13,542 nt of DNA from a bacterium (lineage in GTDB: Bacteria > 4484-113 > JALSIF01), in assembly GCA_026981635.1 (NCBI GenBank), contig JALSIF010000225.1:1-13542 (forward strand), read 5' to 3'. Below, in pieces: positions 6,391 to 13,085 of this stretch (positions within the stretch are counted from its first letter, which is position 1; each line of letters starts with the position of its first letter). Under the pieces are notes generated by a model. The model was not told the DNA's origin, made no database searches, and saw only the letters and a program-made list of their open reading frames with translations. Both the position numbers and the translations under genes were made by a program.

Positions 6391-7073
6391 GGGGAGAGCT
6401 TCTTAACCTCCTTGGCCATGATAACCACCATTTCACTCACCTCAGTTCTTTCCACTTTTACCCCCTTGTCAACCACGGGTGGAAGTTGATCCGATTCTCC
6501 ATCCCCTCCGGTGAGAAACTTGAGAAACTCCAAATCAAGCATGGTCGCAAGACCCAGCACCTTGACCTTGTCTCCACTTTTAAGCCTGAAGGTCTCTCCG
6601 CCCTGGGTAGTGGAATAGGTCACCATGACCATCTTATTTAGTTTCACCGCCTCTCCTCTCTGGCGCTTGCGATTGATCTCCTCAGTAACCAAGATAAAAC
6701 CAGTAGAACCTGGCGAGCCCACTTCAAACTCTGCCCCTCCCCCTTCCAGGCCCAGAAGTACATAACCTTCCAGCTCAACCCATTTCCCCTCTCCCGCTGA
6801 GGGGGTTTGATAAAGAGTCTCTAAGCTTATAGTTCCGTCAACCTTCTTCCTGGCCTCATCAATACTCGTTCTCTCAACCTCAAGCTGTGTTTGCACCATC
6901 TCCCCAATACCTAGTTTGTTGGCAAAGTAGAAAGAAAATCCTAAACAACCAACGAAAAGGAGCCCGAGTAATACAATGGGCCCAATACAGCAGCCGACTA
7001 TGAGCCAGGGAATGGGGTTAGAAGCCCTGGGTGGAGGAGGAGGCTCAGGGGGAGGTTGATACCGGTAGGCCAT
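6387..7073 (-). CDS. Single-span membrane protein of unknown function, atypical base composition
   Basis: Of 228 residues, the first 18 are a Pro-rich, probably cytoplasmic tail (MAYRYQPPPEPPPPP). One or two closely spaced hydrophobic segments follow (about 23-50, with Gly and Cys), then an outer domain of about 170 residues. That domain has a beta-rich core (WVELEGYVLLG, FEVGSPGSTGFILV, FRLKSGDKVKVLGLA) that resembles an OB-like barrel, but I cannot name a family. The gene is visibly lower in G+C than its neighbours: 28 of 60 bases in 6421-6480 against 38 of 60 in 6241-6300. That suggests recent transfer or a different expression class. It has the best promoter of the window (TTGTCA, 16 bases, TATAAT) nine bases before the ATG and no ribosome binding site. 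Its stop overlaps that of holB by four bases. Confidence 0.8.
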   Translation of the reverse strand: MAYRYQPPPEPPPPPRASNPIPWLIVGCCIGPIVLLGLLFVGCLGFSFYFANKLGIGEMVQTQLEVERTSIDEARKKVDGTISLETLYQTPSAGEGKWVELEGYVLLGLEGGGAEFEVGSPGSTGFILVTEEINRKRQRGEAVKLNKMVMVTYSTTQGGETFRLKSGDKVKVLGLATMLDLEFLKFLTGGDGESDQLPPVVDKGVKVERTEVSEMVVIMAKEVKKLSP

Positions 7074-7082
7074 AGTTGATTA

Positions 7083-7110
7083 ATTATAGGTACGGCACCC
7101 GGATTGACAA
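7083..7110 (-). promoter_or_regulatory. Near-consensus promoter, leaderless
   Basis: On the minus strand TTGTCA (7110-7105) is followed by a 16-base spacer and a perfect TATAAT (7088-7083), which ends nine bases before the ATG at 7073. The transcription start would fall within a few bases of the start codon. It is the only strong two-part sigma-70-like promoter I see in the window. Confidence 0.8.
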
Positions 7111-7144
7111 GATGACGAATAAATCAAGGACAAAGGCAGCTGGA

Positions 7145-7984
7145 CTACTGACTCGTGTTTATCCTATCCTTACCCTCCAAAAGGAGTTCGGCCAGACTTC
7201 CCCGGCGATAGCCTTGGGGGTCGGCGGCGACCGCCTCAAATCCCAGGGCAAGGAGCCTGTCTGCCAGACCACCACGGAGCAGTTTCTCCAGCCGGGGGAC
7301 CTGGGAGCGCTCCACCTGGATGAGGGCCTGCTTCCCCAGGTCGCGCACCCGACAGAGGACAAAGCCCTCCTCCCTAAGGATCAGTTCGGCCTGCTCAACC
7401 CTGGCCAGGCGCTCCGGGGTGACCCTAAGGCCGTAGGCGATGCGGCTGGCCAGACAGGGGCTGGCGGGCCGGTCCCACTGGGGCAGGCCCAGAAGGCGGC
7501 TTAGCTCCCTCACCTCCTGCTTGTCTATCCCCAGCTCCACCAGGGGAGAGCGCACCCCGAGCTCCCGAGCTGCCCTGAGCCCTGGGCGGTAGTCGGAGAG
7601 GTCGCTCCGGTTGGTTCCGTCCACCACCACATAGCCCAGGGGGAGGGCAAACTCGGCCGCCCTGGAGTAGAGTTCCAGCTTGCAGAAGTAGCACCGCTCG
7701 GGAGGGTTGTCCCGGTAGCGGGGGTCGGATAGCTCCCGGGTCCGCACCATAACCCGCTCAATGCCGTGGTCGCGGATGAAGCGGTGGGCAAAGTCACGGT
7801 CCCAGATGGGAAAGCTCTCCGCCACCCCCTGAAAGGCGATCACCCGCTCCGCCTCGGAGAGGTGGGCGGCAAAGAGGACCAGGGTGGAGTCGACCCCGCC
7901 CGAGTAGCAGACCACCACACCGGGGTAGCCCGAGAACCAGTCAATCAGCGAGTGGGCCTTGATGAGCAGTGCCTCCCGCTCCAC
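7145..7984 (-). CDS. larE: ATP-dependent sacrificial sulfur transferase LarE
   Basis: LarE adds sulfur to the pyridinium dithiocarboxylate precursor of the nickel-pincer nucleotide cofactor of lactate racemase; some forms give up their own cysteine sulfur. The 279 residues contain the PP-loop SGGVDS (28-33) for ATP pyrophosphatase chemistry, the RCYFCKLELY segment typical of the family, and SPCLASRIAYG. Cys177 lies at the position of the sacrificial Cys176 of Lactiplantibacillus LarE. The presence of this Cys points to the sacrificial type and not the iron-sulfur type, which carries three cysteines. larA, larB and larC are not in the window. GTG 7984 lies 21 bases after carA, has no ribosome binding site and has TAGAAT eight bases upstream, so it may have its own leaderless promoter as well as read-through from carA. 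Confidence 0.92.
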   Translation of the reverse strand: MEREALLIKAHSLIDWFSGYPGVVVCYSGGVDSTLVLFAAHLSEAERVIAFQGVAESFPIWDRDFAHRFIRDHGIERVMVRTRELSDPRYRDNPPERCYFCKLELYSRAAEFALPLGYVVVDGTNRSDLSDYRPGLRAARELGVRSPLVELGIDKQEVRELSRLLGLPQWDRPASPCLASRIAYGLRVTPERLARVEQAELILREEGFVLCRVRDLGKQALIQVERSQVPRLEKLLRGGLADRLLALGFEAVAADPQGYRRGSLAELLLEGKDRINTSQ

Positions 7985-7992
7985 GGGGAGGC

Positions 7993-7998
7993 ATTCTA
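7993..7998 (-). promoter_or_regulatory. Putative -10 box for larE
   Basis: TAGAAT on the minus strand in the 21-base carA-larE gap, eight bases before the GTG of larE. No ribosome binding site lies between. The -35 would fall inside carA, and nothing clear is visible there. Confidence 0.5.
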
Positions 7999-8005
7999 GC
8001 TAAGC

Positions 8006-9160
8006 TCAGGCGTGCTCAGCGATGAGCTCCACGAACTGGTCAAACAGGTAGGTGTTGTCCAGTGGACCGGGGGATCCTTCCGGGTGGTACTGGACGGCAA
8101 AGGCAGGGAGCTCCCGGTGGCGAAGGCCCTCCACCGAGCCGTCGTTGACGTTCAGGTGGGTGATGAGCACCTCGGGCCGGTCGGGGGCGGGGTAGGGCCC
8201 ATCGGGCAGGACGGGAGGCCTCACCTCCGGGTCGTAGCCCGGGTAGGGGGCGTGGACGGCGTAGCCGTGGTTGTGGCTGGAGATGTTTACCCGCCCCGCT
8301 GCAAGGTCCATCACCGGGTGATTGGCCCCCCGGTGGCCGAACTTGAGCTTGTAGGTGCGAAGGCCAAAGAGCAGGCCCAGGAGCTGGTTGCCCAGGCAGA
8401 TGCCGAAGGTGGGCAGGGCGCGGCGGAGGACCAGCTCCTCCAGCAGGGGCCTTACGGTGGGGAAGCAGGTGGCGGGGTCGCCGGGGCCGTTGGAGATGAA
8501 GAGGCCGTGGGGCTCAAACTCCAGCACCTCCTCCACCCTCACCCCGGCGGGATAGATCATGAGCCTAAGCCCCCGGCTGGCAAGCTCCCTAGCGATGGCC
8601 CGCTTCATCCCGCAGTGAAGGCAGGCCACTCGGAAGCACTCCTCCCCCTCAGGGGGGACCTCCTGGGGCTCCCTGGGGGTGACCTCGCCAACCAGGTCAA
8701 ACTCGCCCAGGTCGGGGAGAGTCTGAGCCATGCGGATGGCCTCCGCCTCGCTTAGCTCGGTGGTTATCACCCCGTTCATGGCCCCCTTCTCCCTCAGGCG
8801 CATGGCCACCAGGCGGGTGTCCACCCCCTCAATGGCCAGCACCCCCTGCTCCCGCAGCCATTCCCTCAGGGTGAGGGCGGCGCGGGGGTGGGAATCCTCC
8901 TGGTAGAGGCGGCTTATCACCAGGCCCTTGGCCTGTATCTCCTCCGACTGGCTCACCTCGGGGTCAACCCCGTAGCAGCCGATCAGGGGGAAGGTGAGGG
9001 TGAGGATCTCCCCCCGATAGCTGGGGTCGGTGAGCATCTCCTGGTAGCCGGTCATGGAGGTGTTGAAGACCACCTCGCCGCCCACCGTCCCTTGGCCGGA
9101 GATGGCCCGGCCCCGCAGGACTGTCCCGTCGGCCAAAACTAGCAGTGCCCTTCTCTCCAC
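8006..9160 (-). CDS. carA: Carbamoyl-phosphate synthase small (glutaminase) subunit
   Basis: CarA hydrolyses glutamine and channels ammonia to CarB, which makes carbamoyl phosphate for pyrimidine and arginine synthesis. The length of 384 residues is normal. The N-terminal domain carries the family sequence VFNTSMTGYQEMLTDPSY. The C-terminal class I amidotransferase domain has the nucleophile Cys255 in FGICLGNQ and the triad residues His359 and Glu361 in YHPEGSPGP; relatives usually read HPEA there. All catalytic residues are present. The GTG start has GAGGGAG on the minus strand (9164-9170) as ribosome binding site. carB, usually directly downstream, is not here: larE follows after 21 bases, so CarB must be encoded elsewhere. 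A hairpin lies just upstream of the start. Confidence 0.97.
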   Translation of the reverse strand: MERRALLVLADGTVLRGRAISGQGTVGGEVVFNTSMTGYQEMLTDPSYRGEILTLTFPLIGCYGVDPEVSQSEEIQAKGLVISRLYQEDSHPRAALTLREWLREQGVLAIEGVDTRLVAMRLREKGAMNGVITTELSEAEAIRMAQTLPDLGEFDLVGEVTPREPQEVPPEGEECFRVACLHCGMKRAIARELASRGLRLMIYPAGVRVEEVLEFEPHGLFISNGPGDPATCFPTVRPLLEELVLRRALPTFGICLGNQLLGLLFGLRTYKLKFGHRGANHPVMDLAAGRVNISSHNHGYAVHAPYPGYDPEVRPPVLPDGPYPAPDRPEVLITHLNVNDGSVEGLRHRELPAFAVQYHPEGSPGPLDNTYLFDQFVELIAEHA

Positions 9161-9178
9161 CGTCTCCCTCTAGACCTC

Positions 9179-9205
9179 TGCCTTGGCCAGCTACCCGGCC
9201 AGGCA
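9179..9205 (-). promoter_or_regulatory. Hairpin in the carA leader
   Basis: On the minus strand TGCCTGGCC and GGCCAAGGCA pair as a nine-bp stem with one bulged base and an eight-base loop. It lies 18 bases before the GTG of carA, directly before its ribosome binding site. There is no T-tract, so it is not a classical attenuator. It could affect translation or RNA stability, or be chance in GC-rich DNA. Confidence 0.35.
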
Positions 9206-9308
9206 AGAGTTTATCGGAGTGGCCACCTGGGCCGGGCGGGGCGGTTTGGGGCATAATGGGGGAGGTTTGGAAACGGCACGGGCAAGGCCCTGCTAGGGGG
9301 ATCAGGAG

Positions 9309-9581
9309 ATGGGCTTCTTCTACCTGCTTCTGCTTCTGGTGGTGGCGGCCATCGTGGGCGGCCTGGGTGCGAGGCTGGCCGGCCAGGACAACCTGGGCTG
9401 TCTGGGCTCCATTGCGGTGGGCTTCATCGGGGCGCTGATCGGAAGCTACCTCAGCCGGCTGATGGCCATCCCCGACCTGATCTACCTGCCCACCCGCCGG
9501 GGGCCCGACTTCCCCCTCATCTGGTCCATCGTGGGAGCGGCACTGTTCGTGGCCCTGCTAGGGCTCCTGCGCCGGCGCTAG
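9309..9581 (+). CDS. GlsB/YeaQ/YmgE-family small membrane protein
   Basis: The 90-residue protein has three predicted membrane segments (about 2-20, 31-52 and 67-86). It shows the Gly-rich pattern of the transglycosylase-associated (GlsB/YeaQ/YmgE) family: GARLAGQDNLGCLGSIAVGFIGALIGSYL. Members are often stress-induced membrane proteins; their biochemical role is not established. Between the last two segments lies a polar loop with TRRGPDFP. ATG 9309 has AGGAG touching it, which is too close, and GGGGGA (9296-9301) at a normal seven bases. A CATAAT (9252-9257) may be its -10 box. Its stop codon abuts the stop of the convergent lipoprotein gene with no base between them. Confidence 0.85.
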   Translation: MGFFYLLLLLVVAAIVGGLGARLAGQDNLGCLGSIAVGFIGALIGSYLSRLMAIPDLIYLPTRRGPDFPLIWSIVGAALFVALLGLLRRR

Positions 9582-9590
9582 TCAGGAGCC
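9562..9590. terminator. Inverted repeat over abutting convergent stops
   Basis: GGCTCCTG (9562-9569) is repeated inverted as CAGGAGCC (9583-9590), an 8-bp stem with a 13-base loop holding the plus-strand stop (9579-9581) and the first base of the minus-strand stop (9582-9584). No T-tract is present on either side. It may serve as a two-way transcript end for the convergent pair, like the repeat at 2720-2759. Confidence 0.45.
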
Positions 9591-10889
9591 TCCCAAGCTG
9601 AGCTCGGCCTGGCCGCTGAGCCCCGCCGAATCGGTTACCACCACCGAGATGGTGGCCCCGGCGGGGGGATCTGTCCAGACCACCGTGTCCTCAAGTTCGT
9701 CCGTGGCCAGCCTCTCGCTGTGGTCCAGGCTGCCACCGCTCACGCTCCACTGGTAGTCATAGGTCTCGCCGAAGACCCAGTCGGCATCCTCCACCCTGGC
9801 AGTCACCTCAAACCCCCCTTCCGGGTGAGGAGTCAAGGTGAGGCTAACCGATGGTGCCTGGGCGGGAGGGCGCATCGCTACCCGGAGGGTGAAGGTGGCC
9901 ACCAGCCCCACTCCCGGGTCGGCGCTGTCGTGGATGAGGAAGAAGAGCTTTAGCTCGCCCGGCAGGCGGGGGGTGGTGGTGAGAACAAACTGCTCCCCCT
10001 CATCAACCTGGAAGATGGGGAAGGCGGCGGGAAAGGGGTCGCTTGAGCCGGAAGCGCTTGCCTCAATGCGGTAGGGGGCCTCGCCGCCGAGCAGGTTGAA
10101 GCTGAAGCTGAGGGGCTCGCCCGCCACCGCCTCAATCAGTCCCAGGTTCATGGACCACTGGCTGGGGGTGAGGCCCAGGCTGCGGGGGACGCCCCGCTCC
10201 CCCACCTGGACCTCGGGGCCGACCAGAAGCTCGGGGCGAAAGTCGCCCCGCGAAGGCGGCTCCAGCCTGACGTTGTCGGCCACCGGCGGTTCGGGAGGAG
10301 TGGTGGGGGGAGCGGAGATGAAGACCAAGGCGTAGCTTCCCCCCTGGCGGGCGAAGAAATAGACCCGGGCAGGCTCCACCCCCAGGTCGTCCTCCACAAT
10401 GCGATCTATGGCCACCTCCTCCCCGCCGCCGCTGCCATCAAGCCTCAGCACCCGAAAATGAGAGACGGTCTCAGGCGGGGCGAGGGAGGCGGAGAGCTTG
10501 TCCACCCCGATGCGCACCGGGATGCTTACCTCAAAGCTGAACTGAGGCGCCGGGTCCAGGGTGAGGTTGAGGCCGCCCACGAAGTGCTCCCTTACTCCCA
10601 GGGCGAGGGGCCGGTCAAGCTCGCTTGGCTCTGCCGCCGTGGTCAGCTCTACCGCGGTCTGCCCGGCAATGGCCACGGCGGGAAAGCTCACCACCACACC
10701 ACCGGCGCTCACCTCCCCGCCCACGTTGGGGGCGAGGGTTGCGGTGGCCCGGTCGGGGAAGACCACCGTCTCGGCGGTGAGCCGGTCGGGGGGGCGGGCG
10801 ATGGGCTTGTCCCCTCCCCCGCCGCAGGACAGGGCCATGAGGCCCAGGGGGAGGAGAACTGCCCCAAGTAGCAAGCCTTGCCTCTTCAT
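9582..10889 (-). CDS. Putative lipoprotein with ZU5-like and Ig/PKD-like domains
   Basis: The 435-residue protein begins with a lipoprotein signal: MKRQ, a Leu-rich stretch, and ALSC with the lipidated Cys22 followed by GGGG. Residues about 45-180 (GGEVSAGGVVVSFPAVAIAG, then a VSIPVRIG strand) recall the ZU5-like beta domains of bacterial surface proteins. A Pro-rich linker (PPTTPPEPP) follows near 190. The middle part holds FNLLGGEAPYRIEAS and a FTLRVAM strand, an Ig-like pattern. The last 95 residues (VSLTLTPHPEGG, YQWSVSGG, VVVTDSAGLSG) look PKD/Ig-like. It is probably anchored to the outside of a membrane as an adhesion or scaffold protein; no enzyme motif is seen. The frame is open to 10994, but ATG 10889 begins the signal peptide. 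It lies four bases after the cupin stop, so the two are translated together. Confidence 0.82.
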   Translation of the reverse strand: MKRQGLLLGAVLLPLGLMALSCGGGGDKPIARPPDRLTAETVVFPDRATATLAPNVGGEVSAGGVVVSFPAVAIAGQTAVELTTAAEPSELDRPLALGVREHFVGGLNLTLDPAPQFSFEVSIPVRIGVDKLSASLAPPETVSHFRVLRLDGSGGGEEVAIDRIVEDDLGVEPARVYFFARQGGSYALVFISAPPTTPPEPPVADNVRLEPPSRGDFRPELLVGPEVQVGERGVPRSLGLTPSQWSMNLGLIEAVAGEPLSFSFNLLGGEAPYRIEASASGSSDPFPAAFPIFQVDEGEQFVLTTTPRLPGELKLFFLIHDSADPGVGLVATFTLRVAMRPPAQAPSVSLTLTPHPEGGFEVTARVEDADWVFGETYDYQWSVSGGSLDHSERLATDELEDTVVWTDPPAGATISVVVTDSAGLSGQAELSLGGS

Positions 10890-10893
10890 CTCG

Positions 10894-11274
10894 CTAGTAG
10901 TCGTCGCCCTGGGCCTGGGAGTCACCCGGCTCCAGGCGGTAGGAGTCCTCGTCGTAGTGGCGGGTAGAGAACTCAAAGATCTCCGCATCCTCAATGCCGG
11001 TGAAGCGGTGGGGGGTGCCGGGCTCCAGCAGGCACTTGTCCCCCGGGCCCATGAGGCGGATCTCGCGCACCCCGTCGGGGTAGTTGATCTCTAGGGCGAG
11101 GCGGCCCGACTGGACGAAGAAGGTCTCGGTCTTCAGCTTGTGGTAGTGGAGGCTTGAGCGCCTGCCCGCCCTAAGGATCAGCTTCTTGCCGCAGTAGAGG
11201 TCGGTGTTCTCAATCCACTCCTCCCTGCCCCACCCCTTGGGGACGATCTTTATGGGGGTTTCCAGCTTGGCCAT
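10894..11274 (-). CDS. Cupin-domain protein, mannose-6-phosphate isomerase-like
   Basis: The 126-residue protein folds as a single cupin. KGWGREEWIEN near the N-terminus resembles the KPWGxEEW start of type II mannose-6-phosphate isomerase cupins. The metal-binding set is SLHYHKLKTETF (His, His, Glu) in the first cupin motif and PGTPHRF (His) in the second. It may bind a sugar or sugar phosphate and isomerise or sense it; the exact substrate is open. A TTG at 11280 would add two residues, but ATG 11274 is preferred because TAGAAT lies nine bases upstream and only three bases from the TTG. There is no ribosome binding site. The end is acidic and polar. The lipoprotein gene follows after four bases. 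Confidence 0.85.
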   Translation of the reverse strand: MAKLETPIKIVPKGWGREEWIENTDLYCGKKLILRAGRRSSLHYHKLKTETFFVQSGRLALEINYPDGVREIRLMGPGDKCLLEPGTPHRFTGIEDAEIFEFSTRHYDEDSYRLEPGDSQAQGDDY

Positions 11275-11283
11275 GGGCAAGCC

Positions 11284-11289
11284 ATTCTA
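11284..11289 (-). promoter_or_regulatory. Putative -10 box for the cupin-lipoprotein operon
   Basis: TAGAAT on the minus strand, nine bases before ATG 11274, in the gap after clpX. No ribosome binding site lies between, which again fits a leaderless or near-leaderless mRNA. No clear -35 is visible. Confidence 0.55.
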
Positions 11290-11322
11290 CCCCGCCTATG
11301 GGCCGGTGCCCCGCTCACGGAA

Positions 11323-12639
11323 CTACTCGCCCCCCGAGGCCAGGTCGGGCTGCTCTTCCTCCCGGGGGAGGGGAAACTCAATCAATCTGCCGCTCATCGC
11401 CTGGCGGACGTGGTGCTCGTCTATGACGATCTTGTTCACCTTCTTGCCCGGCAGCTCATACATCAGGTCTAGCAGGACCTTTTCCATGATGGAACGCAGG
11501 CCACGGGCGCCGGTCCCGCGCCGCACCGCCTGGCGGGCCACCTCGCGGAGGGCGGCCTCGGTGAACTCAAGCTTCACCCCCTCCTTCTGGAAGAGGTACT
11601 GGTACTGCTTGAGGAGGGAGTTGCGGGGTTCCTTGAGGATGCGCACCAGGTCCTTCTCTCCCAGGTCCTCCAGCGGAGCCACCACCGGCAGGCGGCCCAC
11701 CAGCTCGGGGATGAGACCGAACTTAATCAGGTCCTCCGGCTCAACGTGTCTTAGGAGTTCCTCGCGAGGAACCTGGCGGCCTACCTCGCGGTGGGCGGTG
11801 CGGAAGCCAATCACCTGCTCGCCCAGCCGCTTGGCCACGATCTGCTCCAGGCCGTTGAAGGCCCCGCCGCAGATGAAGAGGATGTTGGTGGTGTCAATCT
11901 GGATGAAGTCGTCCTGTGGGTGCTTGCGGCCGCCGTGGGGGGGCACGTTGGCCACCGTCCCCTCCAGGAGCTTAAGCAGGGCCTGCTGGACCCCCTCCCC
12001 GCTCACGTCGCGGGTGATGGAGGGGTTCTCGCTCTTGCGGCTGATCTTGTCTATCTCGTCAATGAAGACGATGCCCCGCTCGGTCTCGGCGATGGCCTCG
12101 GCGGGAGAGAGATCCCCCTGCTCGCTGGCCACCTGGTAGAGGCGAAGGAGGATGTTTTCCACATCCTCCCCCACATAGCCCGCCTCGGTCAGACTGGTGG
12201 CGTCGGCGATGGCGAAGGGAACGTCCAGGATCTTGGCGATGGTGCGGGCGATCAGGGTCTTGCCGGTGCCGGTGTTGCCAATCATGAGGATGTTGGCCTT
12301 CTCTATCTCCAGCCCCTCGCTCTCCTGGTCAATGACGGAGTTGATCCGCTTGTAGTGGTTGTAGACCGCCACCGCCACCACCTTCTTGGCGTAGTCCTGG
12401 CGGATGACGTACTTGTCCAGGTGCTCAACGATCTGGCGGGGAAGGGGAACCTGCTGCTGGGTGACCACCCGGGCCCGCCCCCGCGAGGTGGAAGACTCCA
12501 GCAGGTTCTCGCAGGTGCGCACGCACTCCTCGCAGATGTAGACCCCCGGACCCTTGATCATCCGAAGGTCGGGTTTCTGCACCTCGCCACAGAAGCTGCA
12601 GCGGGGAAGCTCTGAGTTGAAGTCTCTGGGATCCACCAT
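11323..12639 (-). CDS. clpX: ATP-dependent Clp protease unfoldase subunit ClpX
   Basis: Hexameric AAA+ unfoldase that feeds tagged proteins to ClpP in the cytoplasm. The 438 residues begin with a zinc-binding domain (C14, C17, C36, C39; CSFC and CEEC). They continue with Walker A GNTGTGKT (121-128), where Asn replaces the usual Pro, the pore-1 loop GYVG (154-157), and Walker B with D194-E195. Next come the RKH loop (GGRKHP), the IGF loop (VIGF) that docks on ClpP, and the GRLPVV and GARGLRS motifs. All functional loops are present. The stretch before Walker B is about eight residues longer than in E. coli ClpX. ATG 12639 has AAGGGGG on the minus strand (12646-12652) six bases upstream. clpP and tig, common neighbours, are not in the window. 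An upstream TATGAT suggests its own promoter. Confidence 0.98.
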   Translation of the reverse strand: MVDPRDFNSELPRCSFCGEVQKPDLRMIKGPGVYICEECVRTCENLLESSTSRGRARVVTQQQVPLPRQIVEHLDKYVIRQDYAKKVVAVAVYNHYKRINSVIDQESEGLEIEKANILMIGNTGTGKTLIARTIAKILDVPFAIADATSLTEAGYVGEDVENILLRLYQVASEQGDLSPAEAIAETERGIVFIDEIDKISRKSENPSITRDVSGEGVQQALLKLLEGTVANVPPHGGRKHPQDDFIQIDTTNILFICGGAFNGLEQIVAKRLGEQVIGFRTAHREVGRQVPREELLRHVEPEDLIKFGLIPELVGRLPVVAPLEDLGEKDLVRILKEPRNSLLKQYQYLFQKEGVKLEFTEAALREVARQAVRRGTGARGLRSIMEKVLLDLMYELPGKKVNKIVIDEHHVRQAMSGRLIEFPLPREEEQPDLASGGE

Positions 12640-12667
12640 AGCTTGCCCCCTTGTCTAGGGCTCTCTA

Positions 12668-12673
12668 ATCATA
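12668..12673 (-). promoter_or_regulatory. Putative -10 box for clpX next to a GC palindrome
   Basis: TATGAT on the minus strand lies 28 bases before the clpX ATG. The perfect 12-base palindrome CCCCCGCGGGGG (12674-12685) directly adjoins it upstream and occupies the spacer. That position could suit an operator, but I recognise no known site; CIRCE (the heat-shock repressor site) is not present. The -35 region (GAACAC or GGAACA) is poor. Confidence 0.5.
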
Positions 12674-12704
12674 CCCCCGCGGGGGCGGTTGTGTTCCCCC
12701 CGGG

Positions 12705-13085
12705 TCAATCGTCCGTCAACCGCTCAAGACTGAGCCTTCCCGCCAGGGGAAGGACAAGGAGCTGGTGGGGAAGGGAGGCAAGGGGTATAAGTTCCAGTCC
12801 CTTCTCCCGGCAGAGGGCAAGCAGTCTGGCTCCCTCGCGGCCGCGGACGAGGCTGAGCACCGCCCATTCCTCTCCCCATTCCTCCACCACCAGCAGTCCA
12901 GCCGCTCGGCCGATCCAGAGCTGGCTCTCCACCGCCGGAGGCTCTTCGTGGTAGAGGAAGAGCTCCCGCTCGGGGAGAAATGTCCACTCCACCCGGACCT
13001 CACCAGCCCTGGAGGCAAAGACAGCCGCAAACCTTCCCCCCAGCCAGCCTGGCCAGTCCCGGCGCTCTCTCCCCTTGTCGCTCAT
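12705..13085 (-). CDS. Small protein of unknown function coupled to an M42 peptidase
   Basis: I recognise no family. The 126-residue protein has a basic, polar start (MSDKGRERRDWPGWLGGR) and a likely alpha/beta body with alternating hydrophobic strands (VRVEWTFLPERELFLYHE, LLVVEEWGEEWAVLSLV). A helix (GARLLALCREKGLEL) and a final hydrophobic strand (HQLLVLPLAG) follow. There is no signal peptide or membrane span, so it is probably cytoplasmic. Its ATG overlaps the stop of the upstream peptidase gene (ATGA), which shows translational coupling and argues that it is real and works with, or is at least made in proportion to, that peptidase. Base composition and codon use fit the neighbours. Confidence 0.72.
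   Translation of the reverse strand: MSDKGRERRDWPGWLGGRFAAVFASRAGEVRVEWTFLPERELFLYHEEPPAVESQLWIGRAAGLLVVEEWGEEWAVLSLVRGREGARLLALCREKGLELIPLASLPHQLLVLPLAGRLSLERLTDD

Noticed and set aside
7104-7132. Perfect TTGACA on the plus strand as a rightward promoter
   Set aside because: No -10 box lies at 16-18 bases; the sequence is better explained as the -35 of the leftward promoter (TTGTCA).
7076-7504. Plus-strand open frame starting in the promoter region
   Set aside because: It runs antisense into larE, has no recognisable product and lacks a ribosome binding site.
10890-10994. N-terminal extension of the lipoprotein to 10994
   Set aside because: It would overlap the cupin coding region by over 100 bases and hide the lipoprotein signal sequence.
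11791-12615. Plus-strand open frame of 274 codons opposite clpX
   Set aside because: Antisense of a highly conserved gene, with Gly/Val/Leu/Asp-biased composition and no motifs.
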